The notes under the pieces are model-generated. The model had not been told where the DNA came from. It saw only the letters and a list, made by a program, of their open reading frames with translations, and did no database searches. A stretch of 35,746 nucleotides of DNA from an uncultured Ruminococcus sp. (GTDB lineage Bacteria > Bacillota > Clostridia > Oscillospirales > Acutalibacteraceae): assembly GCA_902785355.1 (NCBI GenBank), contig CACZYF010000016.1, forward strand, positions 38,003 through 73,748, read 5' to 3'. Positions 31,013-35,746 of this stretch are shown here, in pieces (position 1 is the stretch's first letter; each line of letters starts with the position of its first letter). The translations under genes were made by a program, and so were the position numbers.

Positions 31013-33613
31013 CTAGTCAACCATTCCCTTCAGCTCATAGAGGATGTTCATCGCCTCTATGGGGGTGAGGGTGTTGACGTCGACAGCGCGCAGCTTCTTC
31101 TCGATCATACCGTCTGAAGAAGGCATCAGGCTCAACTGCATGCTGTCCTCCTGCGGCTGTGACGGTTCTGTATATTCACGCGGGGCGTTTTGATTCAGCT
31201 CCGCTAATATCTCTTTCGCTCTTTCGATGATGCTGTCGGGCAGACCCGCGAGCTTCGCGACCTCTACGCCGTAGCTTTCATCGGCGCCTCCCGGCACGAT
31301 ACGGCGCAGGAAGGTGATATCGTCGCCGCGCTTTTTGACGGCGATGTTATAGTTCTTGACCCCGTCGAGGAGCTCCTCCATCACGGTCAGCTCGTGGTAA
31401 TGGGTCGCAAACAGTGCGCGGGCGCCGAGCTTCTTCTTATCGGCGACATATTCCAGCACCGCGCGGGCGATGCTCATGCCGTCGTAGGTCGAGGTGCCGC
31501 GTCCGATTTCATCAAGGATCAGGAGGCTCTTCGACGTCGCGTGAGACACGATATTGGCGACCTCGTTCATCTCTACCATGAAGGTCGACTGACCCGAGGC
31601 AAGGTCGTCGGACGCGCCGACGCGGGTGAAGATCGCGTCGACTAATCCGATCTCGGCATAAGACGCGGGCACGAACGAGCCCATCTGCGCCATCAGCACG
31701 ATCAGCGCCACCTGGCGCATATAGGTGGATTTACCCGCCATGTTGGGGCCGGTGATGATTGCGATACGGTTCTCCATGTTATCGAGCAGAACGTCGTTCG
31801 GCACGAACATGGCGTTATCGAGCAGCGCCTCCACCACGGGGTGGCGGCTGTCCTTGAGGCGGATCACGGAGCTCTGCGAGATCTCGGGGCGGGTATAGCG
31901 GTTGTCTGCCGCTACGTTCGCGAGTGAGACCAGCACGTCGAGCGTTGCGATCGCCTTGGCGGTCTTTTCGATACGGTCGAGGTTCAGGGCGACCTGCTCG
32001 CGCACGGCGTTGAACAGCTCGTACTCGATCGCGACCGAGCGATCCTTCGCGCCGAGGATCCGACTCTCGAGCTCCTTGAGCTCCGGGGTGATGTATCGCT
32101 CACAGTTCGTCAGCGTCTGCTTACGGATATAGGTCTCGGGGACGAGGTTTTTATACGAATTGGTGACCTCTATGTAGTAGCCGAATACACGGTTGTAGCC
32201 GACCTTTAATTTCGGGATACCGGTCTGCTCCTTCTGCTCCGCTTCGATCCGCGCGAGCAGGGAGGTCGAGTCGGTCATGTCGCTCTTGATCTCATCAAGG
32301 GGCTGTGAATAGCCCTCCTTGATGAGTCCGCCCTCGCGTACCGAGAACGGCGGCTCCTCCACGATGGCGCTGTCGATCAGCTCGCGGATATCCGTAAGCG
32401 GGTCGATATCGATATAGAGCGCGTGGAGCAGCTTTGACCTAAACGGCTCTAAGGTGGCTTTCAGCGTCGGCAGATGGGTCAGTGCCTGACAGAGTGATCG
32501 CAGCTCCCGCGCGTTGGCGGAGCCGTAGACGATCTTGGTCATCAGGCGCTCGATATCGAAGATACCCGAGAGGTTCGCCGTCAACTCCAGACGGTTCACG
32601 GTGTCCCCCGTCAGCTCCTCTACCGCCTTCTGGCGCTTCAGGATAGTGGTGATATTTAAGAGAGGATGCTCGACCCAGTACTTCATCAGGCGCTTGCCCA
32701 TAGCGGTCTTGGTCTTATCGAGCACCCAGAGCAGGGAGTGCTTCTTCTCCTTGCCGATCATGGTCTTGGTCAGCTCGAGGTTGCGTCGGGTGTTGTAATC
32801 CAGCCGCATGAACTGATCCTCGGCGTAGAACTCGATGTTGTCGATGCGCTCGAGACCCGTTTTCTGGGTATCCTTCAGATACGACATCAGCACACCCAGC
32901 GCGATGATGACCTCGCGCATCTCGGATATCTTCGCCGTATTCTCTTTATCAAAGTGATCCTCCACCACGGCGGTGCAGTCGAGCAGTCCGCAGCGGCTGT
33001 CGTCGGGATGGGTAACGGAAGCGTTCGAGAGCTTCTCACGGATGAAGAGGTGCAGCACCTTGTTCTGCGCGAGCTTACCCGCGATCAACAGCTCCTTCGG
33101 ATTATAAGAGGTCAGCTGATCCTTGAGCTGAGAGAAGCTGTGGTCGCTCTTGAACTGCGACACGAACAGCTGACCCGTCGAGATATCGCAGAACACGATA
33201 CCGACGTAGGATTTATCGGCGTACATCGAGCAGATATAGTTGTTCTCGCTCTCGTCGAGCATGGAGGACTCCATCACGGTGCCGGGGGTGATGACGCGGA
33301 TGATATCGCGGCGCACCAGCCCCTTTGCGCTTTTGGGATCCTCGGTCTGCTCACAGATGGCGACCTTGTAGCCCTTGCTGACCAGTCGGGCGATGTAGGA
33401 CTCGGCAGAATGAAACGGCACGCCGCACATCGGCGCGCGCTCCTCCTGCCCGCAGTCGCGGCCGGTGAGGGTAAGCTCGAGCTCCTTGGAGGCGAGCTTG
33501 GCGTCGTCGTAGAACATCTCGTAGAAGTCGCCGAGACGGAAGAACAGGATGCTGTCCTTGTTCTCCTCCTTGATCTGGAAATATTGCTTCATCATCGGAG
33601 ATAACTCCGCCAT
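31013..33613 (-). CDS. mutS: DNA mismatch repair protein MutS
   Basis: An 866-residue mismatch sensor. The N-terminal mismatch-binding domain is recognisable by LFFRLGDFYEMFYDDA, whose Phe inserts at the mismatch. The ATPase has GPNMAGKST near 619, DEIGRGTSTYDG and ATHYHELT. The C-terminus has a short LSLMPS-type motif resembling a beta-clamp-binding peptide (MQLSLMPS). ATG 33613 is chosen for GAGGTG upstream rather than the longer open frame. It pairs with MutL downstream; order ymcA-mutS-mutL equals Bacillus except that cotE is missing, fitting a non-sporulating or divergent sporulating lineage. Confidence 0.97.
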   Translation of the reverse strand: MAELSPMMKQYFQIKEENKDSILFFRLGDFYEMFYDDAKLASKELELTLTGRDCGQEERAPMCGVPFHSAESYIARLVSKGYKVAICEQTEDPKSAKGLVRRDIIRVITPGTVMESSMLDESENNYICSMYADKSYVGIVFCDISTGQLFVSQFKSDHSFSQLKDQLTSYNPKELLIAGKLAQNKVLHLFIREKLSNASVTHPDDSRCGLLDCTAVVEDHFDKENTAKISEMREVIIALGVLMSYLKDTQKTGLERIDNIEFYAEDQFMRLDYNTRRNLELTKTMIGKEKKHSLLWVLDKTKTAMGKRLMKYWVEHPLLNITTILKRQKAVEELTGDTVNRLELTANLSGIFDIERLMTKIVYGSANARELRSLCQALTHLPTLKATLEPFRSKLLHALYIDIDPLTDIRELIDSAIVEEPPFSVREGGLIKEGYSQPLDEIKSDMTDSTSLLARIEAEQKEQTGIPKLKVGYNRVFGYYIEVTNSYKNLVPETYIRKQTLTNCERYITPELKELESRILGAKDRSVAIEYELFNAVREQVALNLDRIEKTAKAIATLDVLVSLANVAADNRYTRPEISQSSVIRLKDSRHPVVEALLDNAMFVPNDVLLDNMENRIAIITGPNMAGKSTYMRQVALIVLMAQMGSFVPASYAEIGLVDAIFTRVGASDDLASGQSTFMVEMNEVANIVSHATSKSLLILDEIGRGTSTYDGMSIARAVLEYVADKKKLGARALFATHYHELTVMEELLDGVKNYNIAVKKRGDDITFLRRIVPGGADESYGVEVAKLAGLPDSIIERAKEILAELNQNAPREYTEPSQPQEDSMQLSLMPSSDGMIEKKLRAVDVNTLTPIEAMNILYELKGMVD

Positions 33614-33640
33614 GCTTTTCACCTCTTTTTTATCAATCAG

Positions 33641-33672
33641 GCGCGGACAGCGTCCGCCCTTCACCGTTCACA
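33641..33672 (+). repeat. F2 right-end remnant
   Basis: CAGGCGCGGACAGCGTCCGC then CCTTCACCGTTCAC matches the right end of F2 copies (GC-rich hairpin followed by TTCACC heptamers) without the body. It sits in the mutS leader, between the mutS ribosome binding site and the upstream gene. Confidence 0.6.
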
Positions 33673-33689
33673 GCGGCACAATATGCCGC

Positions 33690-34094
33690 TTAGTGGCAGC
33701 CTCCGCAGGTGGAGCAGTCGTGGGTGCAGTCCTCGGAGAAGTCGGTAGTGTCGGGATCCTCGCCGTCAGCGCTCTGCTGTACGATCGCGAGCACGCGCTG
33801 CAGCACCTTGTCGAATGCCTGCTTCGCGTCGTTATACGCCTTCATGTTCTCGTTCGACATGATGTCGGAGTACGCTGAACGCATCTCCTCGTTGAGCTTC
33901 TTTAAGGTCTCCTCATCGCGGTCGGACTTGCACGCCTCGGCATTGATGGCGACGCGCTTGATGTTGAACTCGGTGATGAGGTTCTGCAGGCTCTCGTCGG
34001 TATCCGCCGCGTTCTTCGCGTTCTGGATCGCCTTATATTCTTCCTGTTCCTGGATCGCGTGACCCAGCTGTCTTGCAATTGCGATTACATCCAT
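33690..34094 (-). CDS. YlbF/YmcA family protein with cysteine tail
   Basis: A 134-residue, largely helical protein (MDVIAIARQLGHAIQEQEEY...). The family includes RicA (YmcA) and RicF (YlbF), which with RicT form a complex that affects RNase Y processing and phosphorelay output in Bacillus and carries iron-sulfur clusters. Position between miaB and mutS equals ymcA. The C-terminus CTHDCSTCGGCH (123-134) has four cysteines and two histidines, a plausible cluster or metal ligand set. AAGGAG precedes the ATG; miaB ends 20 bases upstream. Assignment to RicA rather than RicF is by synteny only. Confidence 0.85.
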   Translation of the reverse strand: MDVIAIARQLGHAIQEQEEYKAIQNAKNAADTDESLQNLITEFNIKRVAINAEACKSDRDEETLKKLNEEMRSAYSDIMSNENMKAYNDAKQAFDKVLQRVLAIVQQSADGEDPDTTDFSEDCTHDCSTCGGCH

Positions 34095-34114
34095 TTTATA
34101 TTTCTCCTTTAGAA

Positions 34115-35518
34115 TTATTTCATCAGTTCTCCCGCCAGTATCCAGTTGCGGGCTTTGGTGATCTTCACGTCGCGGAAGTCGCCGATCAGGCTCTCGTCGC
34201 CGTCGAACTCGACAATGATGTTGCCCGAGGTCCTGCCGCAGAGGCGACCCTCGCGCTTCGCCTTCTCCTCGACCAGAACGCGCTCGACTCTGCCGACCAT
34301 GGAGGCGCAGCGTTCGGTGGCGATCTCCTCCTGCACGGCGAGCAGCTCGCGAAACCAGCGACCCTTCTCTTCATCCGATACAGGGTCGTCCATCGACGCA
34401 GCGGGGGTGCCGGTACGGGGCGAGAAGATGAAGGTGAACAGCGAGGTGAAGCCTACCTCACGGATCAGGGACAGGGTCTCCTGAAAGTCCTCGTAGGTCT
34501 CGCCGGGGAAGCCGACGATGACGTCGGAGGTCAGCGACACATCGGGGATACGCGACTTCGCATAGTTCACGATATCGAGGTACTTCTCTCGGTCATAGTG
34601 GCGGTTCATCGCCTTCAATACCCTGTCCGAGCCCGACTGGAACGGCAGGTGCAGGTGCAGGGAAATGTGCTTGCTGTCGGCGATGGTGTCGATCAGCTCG
34701 CGGGTGCAGTCCTTCGGGTGAGAGGTCATGAAGCGCAGCCAGTAGTCGCCCTCGATCCTGTCGATCTCGCCGATCAGCTGAGCGAAGGTCGGTCGGGGCT
34801 CGAGTCCCTTGCCATAGCTGTTGACATTCTGACCGAGCAGGGTGATATCCTTATAGCCCTTTTCGATCATCTCCTTCGCCTCGGCGATGATGATCTCGGG
34901 ATCGCGGCTGCGTTCTCTGCCGCGGACATAAGGCACGATACAGTAGGTGCAGAAGTTATCGCAGCCGTACATGATCGGCAGCCAGCCCTTGAAGCGTCCG
35001 TCGCGGTAGGCGGGGATGCCCTCATGCACGAGCTTGTCATCGTTACCGCGCATAAAGATACGCGAGCCGTCCACGAGGCTCTTGTACAGCAGCTCGGGGA
35101 ATTCATGCATACAGTGGGTACCGAATACCAGACCGACGAAGGGGAAGCTCTCGCGGATACGCTTCGCGACATGCTCCTGCTCCATCATACAGCCGCACAG
35201 GGCGATCAGGATCTGCGGGTGGCGGCGCTTGAGGTTCTTCAAGGCGCCGACGTTGCCGAATACCCTGTCCTCGGCGTGCTCGCGCACGGCGCAGGTGTTG
35301 AAGAGGATGAAGTCGGCTTGCTCGGGATCCTCGGTGAAGCTGTAGCCCGCCGTATGCAGCATACCCTTGATCCGTTCGCTGTCGGCGACGTTCTGCTGAC
35401 AGCCGTAGGTACGGATATACGCCAGCGGCTCTTCTCCCCTCTTGCGGATGCTCATGACCTCCGCGATCAGATTGAGATATTCGATTTGAGCGTCGGACAT
35501 CTTCACACTTTCAGCCAA
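34115..35518 (-). CDS. miaB: tRNA-i6A37 methylthiotransferase MiaB
   Basis: A 467-residue radical SAM enzyme that adds a methylthio group to i6A37 of tRNA using two 4Fe-4S clusters. N-terminal cluster cysteines are C40, C76 and C110; the radical SAM triad is C186-x3-C190-x2-C193 (GCDNFCTYC). The C-terminal TRAM domain (about 400-465) starts near MVGRVERVLVEEKAK. The start is TTG 35518, 7 bases after GGAGG; the next ATG (35500) lacks a ribosome binding site. It heads the run and has its own promoter. MiaA, its substrate supplier, is encoded further along the same run. Confidence 0.96.
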   Translation of the reverse strand: MAESVKMSDAQIEYLNLIAEVMSIRKRGEEPLAYIRTYGCQQNVADSERIKGMLHTAGYSFTEDPEQADFILFNTCAVREHAEDRVFGNVGALKNLKRRHPQILIALCGCMMEQEHVAKRIRESFPFVGLVFGTHCMHEFPELLYKSLVDGSRIFMRGNDDKLVHEGIPAYRDGRFKGWLPIMYGCDNFCTYCIVPYVRGRERSRDPEIIIAEAKEMIEKGYKDITLLGQNVNSYGKGLEPRPTFAQLIGEIDRIEGDYWLRFMTSHPKDCTRELIDTIADSKHISLHLHLPFQSGSDRVLKAMNRHYDREKYLDIVNYAKSRIPDVSLTSDVIVGFPGETYEDFQETLSLIREVGFTSLFTFIFSPRTGTPAASMDDPVSDEEKGRWFRELLAVQEEIATERCASMVGRVERVLVEEKAKREGRLCGRTSGNIIVEFDGDESLIGDFRDVKITKARNWILAGELMK

Positions 35519-35590
35519 TAGTATTCCTCCAATGCGCTCTTACATACGATCAACGCGCAAATTACGCAGTATAATCCTATTATCCGTAGT

Positions 35591-35619
35591 ATTATAACAC
35601 AAGATATCCGGCTTTTCAA
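35591..35619 (-). promoter_or_regulatory. Sigma-A-type promoter of the miaB run
   Basis: On the minus strand TTGAAA (35614-35619) and TATAAT (35591-35596) are exactly 17 bases apart, an excellent housekeeping promoter. The next ~60 bases lead to the miaB ribosome binding site. Beyond it, 35620-35746 is AT-rich with no gene or structure that I can support. Confidence 0.85.
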
Positions 35620-35746
35620 GTCGTTTTACGCAAAATATTGGGCTCAGTATGTAGGTTTACAATAGAGTCGTTACAGTAGAAGTAAAAAAGAATAGCAAAT
35701 AGGAAGAACCTGTGTTACAGTTAGTTCGCTTACAACAAAACTCTAC

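Noticed and set aside
34073-35521. Plus-strand open frame of 482 codons opposite miaB
   Set aside because: It is the antisense shadow of miaB, with the same composition bias and no start signals.
35620-35746. Partial gene at the right edge
   Set aside because: No convincing start, stop-free frame or domain; AT-rich non-coding sequence is the better reading.

Overview
The window looks like chromosome of a gut- or rumen-type member of the Oscillospirales (Ruminococcaceae/Acutalibacteraceae-like, phylum Bacillota). The grounds are moderately high GC, strong AGGAGG-type ribosome binding sites, Gram-positive housekeeping genes (divIVA, sepF, rbgA, a YlbF/YmcA-type gene) in near-Bacillus order, and a Ruminococcus-style secreted beta-helix protein. 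Almost all genes between 4.2 and 35.5 kb lie on the minus strand. No rRNA, tRNA, CRISPR array, transposase or prophage was seen.

Layout from left to right. (1) Positions 1-4217 hold a plus-strand accessory module: a 1101-residue secreted beta-helix/adhesin-like protein and a 50-residue small protein, bracketed by same-orientation copies of an intergenic repeat. (2) 4218-12488, minus strand: tig, clpP, clpX, lon and engB (protein folding, ATP-dependent proteolysis, ribosome/division GTPase), then a lysA-type decarboxylase. (3) 12580-18730, minus strand: rplS, lepB, rbgA, rnhB, yraN, thrC and a metallophosphoesterase (ribosome assembly, protein export, genome maintenance, threonine synthesis). 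(4) 18980-19508, plus strand: a short DUF6291-like gene with a decayed lysine/glutamate-rich tail, the only plus-strand gene after the first module. (5) 19513-35518, minus strand: a long, tightly packed run miaB, ylbF/ymcA-like, mutS, mutL, miaA, an HlyD-like membrane protein, ylmE, sepF, ylmH, divIVA, ileS, lspA, rluD. It joins the Bacillus-type miaB-ymcA-mutS-mutL block to the Gram-positive division-site (ylm) block and then to ileS-lspA-rluD.

The genes are conventional; the unusual content is in the gaps. At least five families of short non-coding repeats fill most intergenic spaces: (F1) a ~109-bp element ending in GTAGGGGCG...CGCCCCTAC hairpins; (F2) a ~140-bp element with a conserved GGGTGCGGGC hairpin end, framed by inverted tandem heptamers; (F3) a GGTTGAGATTGCC...CGCAATGAC unit, once as an exact 50-bp tandem; (F4) a short ATTCC-ended palindrome; (F5) a ~140-bp element with ~24-bp inverted ends, one of which supplies the last codons and stop of engB. 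The heptamer arrays recur beside both F1 and F2 and are the most distinctive signal here.

Starts were chosen by ribosome binding site, so several genes begin downstream of the longest open frame. Family assignments are from recognition of motifs and gene order; no database search was possible.
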